Under the pieces are notes generated by a model, which searched no databases, was not told the origin of the DNA, and was given only the letters and a program-made list of their open reading frames with translations. A stretch of DNA of 57,942 bases from positions 1-57,942 of the forward strand of contig JBNGDS010000009.1 of the NCBI GenBank assembly GCA_049975365.1, in the 5' to 3' direction. A program made the translations under genes and the position numbers. Shown here piece after piece: positions 16,203 through 24,916 of this stretch (position 1 is the stretch's first letter; each line of letters starts with the position of its first letter). The stretch is from DSBG01 sp049975365 (GTDB lineage: Bacteria > Desulfobacterota > Desulfomonilia > UBA1062).

Positions 16203-16871
16203 TTGAAGACGATCAGCGTAGTGAAAAACATCCTTGATGCCAACGACAGGATCGCCATTGAAAACAGGGCACTCTTTGATGAGAAGGGTATCTACGTCAT
16301 CAATCTCATGAGCTCCCCTGGTGCAGGAAAGACAACGCTTGTTGAAAAAACCATTGAAGCCCTGAAAGACACATACAGGATCGGCGTGGTCGAGGGGGAC
16401 ATTCAGGACACCTGTGACGCAGACCGAGTGGCTTCCCTGGACATACCGGTGGTACAGATCAACACAGGCGGCGGATGTCATATCGACGGGAACATGGTAC
16501 GTGAGGCACTCCCCGGTCTCGACCTCGGTGAGATTGATTTTCTCATCGTCGAGAATGTCGGGAACCTTGTCTGTCCGGCAGAGTTCAGGATTGGTGAAAA
16601 TGCCAAAATCATGCTTCTCTCCACCCCGGAAGGTCATGACAAGCCAGCGAAATATCCTCTCATGTTCAAGGAATCCAAGGCCCTGCTCATCAACAAAATG
16701 GACCTCCTGCCATACGTGAATTTCGATCTTGATCGCGCAAAGAGAGATGCACGGGTGAGCAACCAGGACCTCGTCATTTTTGAGGTGTCCTGCACGACAG
16801 GTGAAGGTCTTTCCCAGTGGTTCGAATGGATAGCACGGCAGATCGAGGAATACAGACTGAGCCGGAGATGA
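16203..16871 (+). CDS. hypB: Hydrogenase nickel-insertion GTPase HypB
   Basis: A 222-residue SIMIBI-class GTPase with the P-loop SSPGAGKTTL near residue 38, the metal-binding switch segment EGDIQDTCDADR, the site GGGCHIDGNMV, and NKMDLLPY for guanine recognition. It lacks the His-rich N-terminal nickel store seen in some species. The start is TTG 16203, placed after GGAGGTGG; the next in-frame ATG would remove conserved residues. Its stop overlaps the hypF start as ATGA. Confidence 0.95.
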   Translation: MKTISVVKNILDANDRIAIENRALFDEKGIYVINLMSSPGAGKTTLVEKTIEALKDTYRIGVVEGDIQDTCDADRVASLDIPVVQINTGGGCHIDGNMVREALPGLDLGEIDFLIVENVGNLVCPAEFRIGENAKIMLLSTPEGHDKPAKYPLMFKESKALLINKMDLLPYVNFDLDRAKRDARVSNQDLVIFEVSCTTGEGLSQWFEWIARQIEEYRLSRR

Positions 16872-19141
16872 ACCGGCGTATCCGCTACCTTTTTACGGGT
16901 ATTGTCCAGGGTGTCGGATTTCGGCCGTTTATCTACCGATGTGCTGCGGAGCTGGGCCTCGGCGGATTTGTGCAGAACCGCACCGACGGTGTAGGTGCAG
17001 AAGTCGAAGGGTCGATAGAGGCGATCGACGCATTCATTCAACGGGTGAAATCCACCCTACCTCCCATGGCACAGCTGGTGCGCGTCGATGTTCAGGAAAT
17101 AGATCCCGAGGGTTCTACAGACTTTCACATCATCGCCAGTGATCCCGCTGGAGAGCGCCAGACCCGCATATCACCAGATATCGCCACCTGCGCTGACTGC
17201 CTGAGGGAGCTGTTTGATCCAGACGACAGGAGGCATGCCTATCCGTTCATCAACTGCACGAACTGCGGGCCCAGGCTCACTATCATCTTCGATATCCCCT
17301 ATGACCGCGTGAATACATCCATGAAGGAGTTTCCCTTATGCGACGCGTGCAGGAAGGAATACGAAGACCCTCTGAACAGGCGCTTCCATGCGGAACCGAA
17401 TGCCTGCCCGGTCTGCGGTCCGAAGCTGAAACTCCTGGGACCTGACGGGAGAGAAGAGCCCTGTACAGATCCTCTGGAACATGCTGTTTCCCTGCTCAAG
17501 GAAGGGAATATCCTCGCGATCAAGGGGTTGGGAGGCTTTCACCTCGCAGTAGATGCGACTCAAGATCGTGCCCTCAGGCGATTGAGGGACCGAAAGTTCA
17601 GGGAAGAGAAGCCCCTCGCCATCATGGTGAAGGATATCGACTCTGCGAGGAGACTTGCAGAGATTTCGAATGAAGAGGAATCGCTGCTCCTTTCGCCTGA
17701 ACGGCCGATCGTTCTTCTGAAAAAGCGTGCAAATGGCATGATATCGCACCTGGTTGCACCGGGGATGGCAACCCTTGGGATCATGCTCCCGTACACCCCG
17801 CTCCACCACATCCTGCTCTCCAAAGGATTTTCAGCGCTCGTCATGACGAGTGCGAACCAGAAGGATGAGCCCATCTGCATCAGAAACGACGAGGCGATCA
17901 TTCGACTCGGTGGGATCGCAGACTATTTTCTCGTCCACGACCGGGAGATCCTGGTACGGTGTGATGATTCCATAGCCATTGCACGATCCAACGGTCCGTA
18001 CCTCTTCAGGAGGTCGAGGGGGTATGCTCCGAAACCACTGGATCTCGAATACAGCTGCGAAGATGTCCTCGCGCTGGGGCCCCAGATCAAGGGATCCATC
18101 TGCATCATCAGGGATAGCCAGGCATTCCTCAGCCCCCACATCGGCGATCTGGAAACACCTCAGGCACAGGATTTTCTCCTGGAGACCATATCGCTCATGG
18201 AGAGGATCAGCCAGTGTTCACCCGAGATCATTGCCTGTGACATGCACCCGGGATACTACACATCACAGGTTGCCAGGGATATGAATACCCGAACGGTCGT
18301 GGCTGTTCAGCACCACCACGCTCACATTGTAAGCTGCATGGCAGAGAACAACCTGACCGGTAAGGTCATAGGGCTGGCAATGGACGGAACCGGGTACGGA
18401 GATGACGCTCAGGTCTGGGGAGGAGAGTTTCTCCTAGCCGACGAGGAGTCGTACTCGAGGATGGGTCACATTGGGTATTTCCTTCTGCCTGGTGGTGAGC
18501 AGGCTATCCATGAGCCGTGGAGAACTGCACTCAGCCTGCTGAGGGAGGCCTATGGTGATGCATACCTCGAGTATGCGAACAGACTCGGGATTATCCCGGA
18601 AACTGCATCCCCCGAGATGCTCGACAGTCTCTTCAGGAAAAGAATCAACAGTCCTTGGACGTCGAGCCTTGGACGGGTTTTCGATGGTGTCGCCTCACTG
18701 CTGGGGCTCAGGGGTACAGTCAGCTTCGAAGGACAGGCTGCCATGGAACTCGAATCGATTGCAGATGTGCAGAACAGGCGGGTGCTTCCCTACCGGATAG
18801 ATCAGGATCTCGTGATCGACCTGAGCGACATGATCAGATCGATCGTGGAGGATCACGTAAACGGGATTCCGAGGGAACAGTCCGCCGGGGCGTTCCATGC
18901 AACCATCGCAGATGCCCTTGGTTCTGTGGCGGAGCTCATCAGGGAGACGTCCGGGGTGAACCGCGTCGTGCTCAGCGGGGGCTGCTTCCAGAACAGGATC
19001 CTTCTGCAGACATGTCTGGATATCCTGAACCTCAAGGGGTTTGAGACCCATACCCACGGTCTCGTGCCCGTCAACGACGGCGGGGTTTCCCTGGGGCAGG
19101 CAGTTGTTGCAGGGATTCGGGCGGTACGATCCCGACCCTGA
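16868..19141 (+). CDS. hypF: Carbamoyltransferase HypF
   Basis: A 757-residue enzyme that makes thiocarbamate on HypE from carbamoyl phosphate, the source of the CN ligands. Domains in order are acylphosphatase-like (VQGVGFRPFIYR near 13), two zinc fingers (CADCLRE ... CTNCGPR ... CDACRKEY ... CPVCGP, about 108-185), a YrdC-like adenylating domain (KGLGGFHLA, KFREEKPLAI) and a Kae1-like domain (HHHAHIVSCMAE, AMDGTGYGDD, SGGCFQNR). I chose ATG 16868, which overlaps the hypB stop as ATGA, over a GTG at 16817. Confidence 0.96.
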   Translation: MNRRIRYLFTGIVQGVGFRPFIYRCAAELGLGGFVQNRTDGVGAEVEGSIEAIDAFIQRVKSTLPPMAQLVRVDVQEIDPEGSTDFHIIASDPAGERQTRISPDIATCADCLRELFDPDDRRHAYPFINCTNCGPRLTIIFDIPYDRVNTSMKEFPLCDACRKEYEDPLNRRFHAEPNACPVCGPKLKLLGPDGREEPCTDPLEHAVSLLKEGNILAIKGLGGFHLAVDATQDRALRRLRDRKFREEKPLAIMVKDIDSARRLAEISNEEESLLLSPERPIVLLKKRANGMISHLVAPGMATLGIMLPYTPLHHILLSKGFSALVMTSANQKDEPICIRNDEAIIRLGGIADYFLVHDREILVRCDDSIAIARSNGPYLFRRSRGYAPKPLDLEYSCEDVLALGPQIKGSICIIRDSQAFLSPHIGDLETPQAQDFLLETISLMERISQCSPEIIACDMHPGYYTSQVARDMNTRTVVAVQHHHAHIVSCMAENNLTGKVIGLAMDGTGYGDDAQVWGGEFLLADEESYSRMGHIGYFLLPGGEQAIHEPWRTALSLLREAYGDAYLEYANRLGIIPETASPEMLDSLFRKRINSPWTSSLGRVFDGVASLLGLRGTVSFEGQAAMELESIADVQNRRVLPYRIDQDLVIDLSDMIRSIVEDHVNGIPREQSAGAFHATIADALGSVAELIRETSGVNRVVLSGGCFQNRILLQTCLDILNLKGFETHTHGLVPVNDGGVSLGQAVVAGIRAVRSRP

Positions 19142-19228
19142 CATGCCAGGCAAGGTGCATTGTGAAAGCGCTGGAGACGTGATACGGTGGAGAACTGCTG
19201 AGAGACGATCGATGGAGGACCGTAGAGG

Positions 19229-20239
19229 ATGAACTATTCCGAAATCCTGCTGGCCCACGGCAGCGGCGGAGTGCTGACTCACGATCTCATTGCGGAGACC
19301 TTTCTGCCAGCGTTGAGCAACAGGTATCTGGAACTGCTTGAGGACAGCGCCGTGTTCGAAATCGAGGGAAAGAGACTGTGCTTCACCACGGATACCTATG
19401 TGGTGAATCCGATCTTCTTCCCTGGAGGCGACATTGGATCTCTCGCTGTGCATGGCACGGTGAACGATCTTGCTGCCTGTGGAGGGAGGCCGCTCGTGCT
19501 CAGCGCGGGATTCATCCTCGAGGAGGGTTTTCCACTGGATGATCTGAAGAAGATCGTGGCATCCATGTCACAGGCATCGATTCGTGCGGGTGTCCCCATC
19601 GCGGCTGGAGACACCAAGGTCGTCCCCAAAGGTGCTGCGGACAAGGTATTCATCAATACCTCCGGCGTGGGCATCATCGAGTATTCCGGCCGGATCTCGG
19701 TGAACAGCATCAGAGACGGAGATGCCGTTATCCTCAGCGGGAGCATCGGTGACCACGGGGCGTCCATTCTCTGCAAAAGGGAAAACATACGTGCTGCGTC
19801 CCCAATTCTCTCCGATTCCGCCCCCCTGAATAGCCTGGTAGACAGGGTGCTGCTCGCAAGCCATGGAGTACACTGCATGCGTGATGCAACCAGGGGAGGC
19901 CTCGGGGGTATCCTGTGGGAGATCGCCCAGCAGGCTCAGCTCACCATCTCGCTTGAGGAAAAGAACATCCCTGTCAGAGAACCAGTCCGCGGTGTGTGCG
20001 AGATGCTCGGCCTCGATCCGCTGTTCATAGCAAACGAGGGGAAGATGGTGATCTTCTGTGATCCTGACGATGCAGATGCGGTGATCGATGCCATGAGAGG
20101 CCACGAACTGGGAAAAGATGCCTGCCTGATCGGGAGAGTCGAAGCCGGTCCGCACCCCCGGGTGATTCTCACCACCATCATCGGGGGGCAGAGAGTTCTT
20201 GATCTTCCCATCGGCGAACTTGTCCCGAGGATCTGCTGA
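19229..20239 (+). CDS. hypE: Hydrogenase maturation dehydratase HypE
   Basis: A 336-residue PurM-like ATPase that dehydrates the thiocarbamate on its C-terminal Cys to thiocyanate. The sequence ends PRIC, the required terminal Cys. Other family features are AHGSGG near the N terminus, GGDIGSLAVHGTVNDLAACG, and MRDATRGGLGG. It is 87 bp after hypF and is the last gene of the hyn-hyp run; the next genes are on the other strand. Confidence 0.96.
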   Translation: MNYSEILLAHGSGGVLTHDLIAETFLPALSNRYLELLEDSAVFEIEGKRLCFTTDTYVVNPIFFPGGDIGSLAVHGTVNDLAACGGRPLVLSAGFILEEGFPLDDLKKIVASMSQASIRAGVPIAAGDTKVVPKGAADKVFINTSGVGIIEYSGRISVNSIRDGDAVILSGSIGDHGASILCKRENIRAASPILSDSAPLNSLVDRVLLASHGVHCMRDATRGGLGGILWEIAQQAQLTISLEEKNIPVREPVRGVCEMLGLDPLFIANEGKMVIFCDPDDADAVIDAMRGHELGKDACLIGRVEAGPHPRVILTTIIGGQRVLDLPIGELVPRIC

Positions 20240-20300
20240 ATCATCGCCTGCTCGATGGTTTCCTTATCTGTCGACGTGGGGAAGGCAGGAGAAATGAAAT

Positions 20301-21455
20301 TCAGGGGACCTGTATCCCGGCAGCCAGGAGTTCTTCCTGGTATGCCTCAAAGCACATGAGTTCAATGGATGAGAGCAGATCGAATGCCTCCTGGAAAGAG
20401 AGAACCGAACTGCAGAATGTGCCGTGCCCGGATACAATGGCCCCGTGGCGCTCCTTCATCGCCTCGGGCAGCGTATGCATGAGGCCGTGTCTCCCGGCGC
20501 CCACCTCGCCCGACACAACCGGAATGTCGCGGACCGAACGCCGGTGACCGAATTCAAGCTCCTGGCCGAACATGGACATGATCACCGAGAACTTCGGGTG
20601 CCCGTGGATGATAACCCTGTCGCCGGTGAGTTCGTAAATCCTGATATGGGCCATGAGCTCGGAAGATGACGTGAGGTCACAAGTAGAGGATCCATCCAGG
20701 GGTACCCTGTCAATGCACCCGGGGAGTTCATCGAGGGATGAGCCTGTCTGGGAGATATAGATGTCTTCTCCGCTTCGACATGATATGTTCCCGAAAAACG
20801 AGTCCACCAGTCTCCTGGAGACCATGAGCTTTCCTGTGACATCCATGGCATGGACGATTCCTCCCTCTGTGGAGGGAATCTCCGCGGGCAGGGTATTTGG
20901 TCCTGAGAATGGACGCTGTCGGCCAAGGAGTTCCAGCATGGCATCGATCCGAGCCGCAGGCGGCCAGGCTCTGGAGCCGTACCCGTAGACGCCGTTGAGG
21001 AGATCTGAAAATACCTTCACGAAACAGGCAAAGCAGATGGAGCTGAAGGCGATGAAGGACTGTTCTACGGAAACCGTACCTGTCGTAACGATGCCTGAAT
21101 CTCTCACGATGCAGCCTTTTCTGCGGTTCAGTGCACAGGCGATCTGCTGAGGATCGAAGGTTTCCACCACCGGGATGTCGTGGATGAAGGTCAGACTCTC
21201 AGAGTCGCGGGGTGTGATGAGCACCGGGAATTCATCGATAAGAAGGGTGATGATACGCCACAGGTCATGGCTGGGCCGTGCATGAACGAGGCTGTTGATG
21301 CTCAGGAGTTCGAAGAGCCTGTTCACCTCGGCAGGGATCGACTCACGGTTCGTGTAGATCTCGTCATCCAGGCCGTAGACGGCGCAGTGGTGGTAGTCGT
21401 CCACGAGGCCGTGGTCCATGAGCTTTGCGAGGTATTTGTCTACCTGTTCCTGCAT
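20301..21455 (-). CDS. Tandem class II aldolase/adducin-domain protein
   Basis: The 384-residue protein seems to have two class II aldolase/adducin domains. The C-terminal one (about 205-375) keeps the expected zinc ligands: Glu in SSELMAHIRIY, HGHP and the His in SGHGTF. The N-terminal one (about 1-180) has the fold pattern (FELLSINSLVHARPSHDLW, DSGIVTTGTVSVEQ) but lacks the HxH and final His, so it is likely non-catalytic. Such enzymes cleave phosphorylated or unphosphorylated sugars to aldehydes, or isomerise or decarboxylate sugars. It overlaps the aldehyde ferredoxin oxidoreductase gene upstream by 16 bp, suggesting it supplies or handles the aldehyde. The substrate is unknown. Confidence 0.8.
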   Translation of the reverse strand: MQEQVDKYLAKLMDHGLVDDYHHCAVYGLDDEIYTNRESIPAEVNRLFELLSINSLVHARPSHDLWRIITLLIDEFPVLITPRDSESLTFIHDIPVVETFDPQQIACALNRRKGCIVRDSGIVTTGTVSVEQSFIAFSSICFACFVKVFSDLLNGVYGYGSRAWPPAARIDAMLELLGRQRPFSGPNTLPAEIPSTEGGIVHAMDVTGKLMVSRRLVDSFFGNISCRSGEDIYISQTGSSLDELPGCIDRVPLDGSSTCDLTSSSELMAHIRIYELTGDRVIIHGHPKFSVIMSMFGQELEFGHRRSVRDIPVVSGEVGAGRHGLMHTLPEAMKERHGAIVSGHGTFCSSVLSFQEAFDLLSSIELMCFEAYQEELLAAGIQVP

Positions 21456-23194
21456 ACACGAATCTCCTTTGCCCGGTGCTCGGACAGGGTGCCATCCGGA
21501 TCACACCCCCTGATCCGGTAGTATCTCTTAAGGGACTCCTCGAAGGCGGCTCTATCGATGGGTGGGATGTCGATGCCGGGTCCGCTGGTCCCTGGCTCCG
21601 TGTAGAAACGCTCGGGAAGCATGTCGTCTTTTCTGGCGAATCCTCTCAGGGTATTGATATACCGCTCGAGGGTATAGATCGAGTCTCCCGCACGGAGGAG
21701 GTCCTGGGTGTCGAGCTCAAGGCCGGTCACAGCGGAAAACCCTTTCGCGTATTCTTCCAGCGAAGCCCCCAGAAATGCGAACTTGCAGGCACCGATTGAG
21801 TCCACCACGGCGTTGAGGTCCTCTGCGATCTTGATGATGCGTGCCTTGCCTGAAAAGCTGAACCGGTCTGTTGCCACGGGTTTCCGGAGAATCTCGTGCG
21901 CAATGGGGTATGCCCGCAGGTGACACGCTCCACGGGTAGAGGTACAGTATGCCAGGGCCATGCCGTATGCCCCGCGGGGATCATAGGCAGGCAGTTCCAG
22001 CGACTTGACACTCATGGACAGTTCCGGTGCACCGAGTTCCCTGGACAGGACAGCGGAGCCCATTCTGAGAAGCTCCCCGTCGCCGTCGCCCGTTATGATT
22101 TCCCTCACCTTTTCCACCAGAGCGCGGCCTGCGTAGAGCGTCTGCCTGATTTCAGCAAGGCAGGCGATCGTGGATGCGGCGGTGATGGTGTCGATTCCTC
22201 CTTCGTTGCAGATGATGTTTGCATCGATGATGGATTCGAGATCACTGTTCTCGTTCAGTGCACCGAAGTGCGACAGCGTTTCAAACTCGGGGAGAACCCG
22301 GTCAGAGCTTTTTTTGCATGCAATTGGGCATCCGTGACAGGAGTGGTGTGACGGGTGGTGAAGTCGTTCGATGGTGGGGGCGGAAAATGACGTATACTCC
22401 TCGAAGTAGGTTCTGCGGAAGTTGGCCGTAGGCATCATGTGTCTGGAGGCCATGAGATCCACCAGGGTCGCTGTTCCATAGTGCTTCAGCCCCGATCTTC
22501 CCATGATGACCGGGGATGCGTCGAAGAGACGGATGATATCCTTTCGTGCAGAGTCCTCTCTGTCTCTGTCTGCACTTTTCGTCCTGATGTTTCCCCTCAC
22601 AAGAACGGCGCGCAGGTTCTTTCGTGCCATCACGAGACCAAGCCCACCCCTGCCGGATGCGTAGGTGCCATCCACCATGATGGTGGCATACCTGCACCCT
22701 GCCATGGCACCTGGGCCGATGGCGGCTGAAGATCCACCCCAGGAAGAGAGTGACCGGAATGTCTCGTTCAACGGGAGATGATCGGGAAGGTGCACCTCCT
22801 CGAAGATAACCCCAGAGTTGTCGATCTTGAGCATGAGCTCGCGGTCCGACCTGCCTGCGACATGGATGAAATCGATGCCCGCCTTCCTCATCTCGAGGGC
22901 GAACCGTCCCCCCACGGAACAGCTGCAGATGGTATTTGTCAATGGAGAGAAGGCTGAAACCATCATACGTCCTGAGGCAGGAATTCTCGATCCTGTGAGT
23001 GGGCCGATGGAGAAGATGAGCGGAGCGTCCGGATCAAGGGCATCGATGCGGGGCTGTTCGCTCAAAAACCATGCCCCCACTCCCCGGCCGCCCAGGAATA
23101 CACTGGACAGGTCGGAAGGAAGTTCAGATGCCCACGTTGTTCTCTCTCTCAGGTCAACGAACCATCCCCTGAGGAGGTATCCCTGTGTGTCCAT
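21440..23194 (-). CDS. Tungsten/molybdenum aldehyde ferredoxin oxidoreductase family protein
   Basis: A 584-residue AOR-family enzyme that would oxidise aldehydes (or reduce acids) with ferredoxin. Domain 1 has GGRGVGAWFL and the pterin-binding stretch IPASGRMMVSAFSPLT, with ASGRGGLGLVMARKNL after it. The 4Fe-4S cluster ligands are CHGCPIAC near 290 and the distal Cys in DSIGACKF near 490. Length is close to the usual 600. The start is either ATG 23194 or TTG 23203; neither has a strong ribosome-binding site. It forms an overlapping pair with the class II aldolase-type gene and is divergent from the OmpA gene. Tungsten versus molybdenum cannot be told from sequence. Confidence 0.9.
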   Translation of the reverse strand: MDTQGYLLRGWFVDLRERTTWASELPSDLSSVFLGGRGVGAWFLSEQPRIDALDPDAPLIFSIGPLTGSRIPASGRMMVSAFSPLTNTICSCSVGGRFALEMRKAGIDFIHVAGRSDRELMLKIDNSGVIFEEVHLPDHLPLNETFRSLSSWGGSSAAIGPGAMAGCRYATIMVDGTYASGRGGLGLVMARKNLRAVLVRGNIRTKSADRDREDSARKDIIRLFDASPVIMGRSGLKHYGTATLVDLMASRHMMPTANFRRTYFEEYTSFSAPTIERLHHPSHHSCHGCPIACKKSSDRVLPEFETLSHFGALNENSDLESIIDANIICNEGGIDTITAASTIACLAEIRQTLYAGRALVEKVREIITGDGDGELLRMGSAVLSRELGAPELSMSVKSLELPAYDPRGAYGMALAYCTSTRGACHLRAYPIAHEILRKPVATDRFSFSGKARIIKIAEDLNAVVDSIGACKFAFLGASLEEYAKGFSAVTGLELDTQDLLRAGDSIYTLERYINTLRGFARKDDMLPERFYTEPGTSGPGIDIPPIDRAAFEESLKRYYRIRGCDPDGTLSEHRAKEIRVCRNR

Positions 23195-23344
23195 GGTTTT
23201 CAACTCTAGTGCAATTGAACGTCGGTCTCAACAGGAATCAGATTTCATGTACAAGGGGACTCATCCTTCTCGATGCTCATGCACGGCCGTTTTCTCACCA
23301 TTCTTCCATCGGGCATCTGCATCGGGTTTTTCATTGAAGAAGAT

Positions 23345-23368
23345 AATTCTCTGAAGATAAAGAGAATT
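23345..23368. repeat. 8-bp inverted repeat upstream of ompA-like gene
   Basis: AATTCTCT (23345-23352) and AGAGAATT (23361-23368) with an 8-base spacer, about 80 bp before the OmpA-like start in the AOR-ompA divergent region. It could be an operator. No clear -10/-35 pair was fixed. Confidence 0.4.
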
Positions 23369-23448
23369 CCTTGATTTTCATTCAATGCCCATTATCTTTA
23401 GGTATAGAATTTCACCATGAACAATACCAAGTGAGAGGAGGTACGAGA

Positions 23449-24762
23449 ATGAAGGGATATTGTGCTACACGCGTATTCATGAAACAGATGTGGATCGCTG
23501 TGATCATGGTGCTCCTGTGCCTTTCCGGCCAGGCACTCGCCGAAAATAGAGATGGTGCCGTCGGGGTCACCATCCTCGGGGGGTGGTACGCGTTCGACAG
23601 CGATCAGGATGACTTCGACAACGGGTGGACCTACGGTGCAGCCCTGGGATACAACCTCGATGAACACTGGGGCCTTGAGGCGATGTTCAACTACGTGAAC
23701 AGCGACGACGAGGGGGATTTCAATCTGAGCACGGCAACCTTTGAACCCTACGAAGAAACATCGGCAATGCTCTATCATCTCGACGGGCTCTATCATTTCT
23801 TCCCTGACAAGAAGCTCGTGCCGTACCTGGCCGCAGGTCTCGGGGCGATCACCTTTGACTCGGACCGTGAGGGATTCGACACAGATACCGACTTCATGGT
23901 CAATTACGGCGGGGGTCTGAAATATTTCATCACCGAGTCTCTGGCGCTTCGCGGTGACATCCGGCATGTCATCTCGTTCGACGAAACCGACCACAACATG
24001 ATGTACAACCTCGGTCTCATGCTCGCGCTGGGCGGTGAGAAAAAGACGATGGATTCCGATGGAGACGGCGTGACAAACGACCTCGACAAGTGCCCGAACA
24101 CTCCTGCCGGGGTGGCGGTCGATGTGAATGGATGCCCGAAGGACAGCGATGGTGACGGTGTCCCCGATTACCTCGACAAGTGCCCGAACACCCCTGCCGG
24201 GGTGAAGGTCGACTCGAGCGGGTGCCCAGTGGACAGCGATGGTGACGGCGTTCCCGATTACCTCGACAAGTGCCCGAATACTCCTGCCGGCGTGAAGGTC
24301 GACAAAAACGGGTGCCCAGTGGACAGCGATGGTGACGGCGTTCCCGATTACCTCGACAAGTGCCCGGGTACCCCGAAAGGCACTCCGGTCGATGCGAATG
24401 GCTGTCCGCCTGTAGTGGAAGCGGGCGCCTTTGTCTTCAGGAACATCTACTTCGATTTTGACAAGGCAGACATCAAAGACGAGAGCCTTCCCATCCTGGA
24501 TGAGGTTTCCATGTACCTCGAGGAAAACGCTGATATGAAGATGGAGATCCAGGGACATACCGACAGCGTGGGTCCGGATGAGTACAACATGAGACTCTCA
24601 CAGGCTCGTGCTGAATCCGTAAAGGATTACCTGGTGAACAGCGGGATCGGCAATGAAAGACTCGTAGCCAAGGGGTTCGGGGAAACCAACCCTGTTGCGC
24701 CGAACGACACTGCAGAAAACAGGGCGAAGAACAGACGGGTTGAATTTGTGCCCATTCAGTGA
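23449..24762 (+). CDS. OmpA-family outer membrane protein with four TSP3 repeats
   Basis: The 437-residue precursor has a signal peptide cut after QALA (residue 31). A beta-barrel domain follows (about 35-195, strands ending in aromatic residues as in OprF/OmpA). Then come four 30-residue thrombospondin type 3 calcium-binding repeats (202-321, DSDGDGVPDYLDKCPNTP), and a C-terminal OmpA domain (about 330-437, with IYFDFDKADI and GHTDSVGPDEYNMRLSQARA) that binds peptidoglycan. It would tie the outer membrane to the wall. The start ATG 23449 has GAGGAGG upstream. It stands alone between a divergent promoter and a long stem-loop. Confidence 0.93.
   Translation: MKGYCATRVFMKQMWIAVIMVLLCLSGQALAENRDGAVGVTILGGWYAFDSDQDDFDNGWTYGAALGYNLDEHWGLEAMFNYVNSDDEGDFNLSTATFEPYEETSAMLYHLDGLYHFFPDKKLVPYLAAGLGAITFDSDREGFDTDTDFMVNYGGGLKYFITESLALRGDIRHVISFDETDHNMMYNLGLMLALGGEKKTMDSDGDGVTNDLDKCPNTPAGVAVDVNGCPKDSDGDGVPDYLDKCPNTPAGVKVDSSGCPVDSDGDGVPDYLDKCPNTPAGVKVDKNGCPVDSDGDGVPDYLDKCPGTPKGTPVDANGCPPVVEAGAFVFRNIYFDFDKADIKDESLPILDEVSMYLEENADMKMEIQGHTDSVGPDEYNMRLSQARAESVKDYLVNSGIGNERLVAKGFGETNPVAPNDTAENRAKNRRVEFVPIQ
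24052..24411 (+). repeat. Four tandem 90-bp repeats coding the TSP3 units
   Basis: Units at 24052-24141, 24142-24231, 24232-24321 and 24322-24411 code for DSDGDGV....CPNTPAG-type repeats. Units 2 and 3 are nearly identical in DNA, and the start of unit 4 matches too, suggesting recent duplication or gene conversion. Copy number may vary between strains. Confidence 0.85.
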
Positions 24763-24788
24763 GGAGCCTTGTTCAGAGATCTCTCATG

Positions 24789-24844
24789 GGGGAATGGGGT
24801 AAGGAGATTCCGTGTGATGTAATACGGAGTGTGCCCCGTTCCCC
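24789..24844 (+). other. Long stem-loop downstream of the OmpA gene
   Basis: GGGGAATGGGG (24789-24799) pairs with CCCCGTTCCCC (24834-24844), ten Watson-Crick pairs and one wobble. An inner CCGT/ACGG hairpin lies in the loop. No T run follows. It may protect the ompA message or act as a weak terminator. Confidence 0.45.
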
Positions 24845-24916
24845 GGCAGTCTACAGATTCTGAGCCGGGATGAAGATCGATGTAGTGTGAGAGTATACCC
24901 GAGGAGGTAAGTACGT

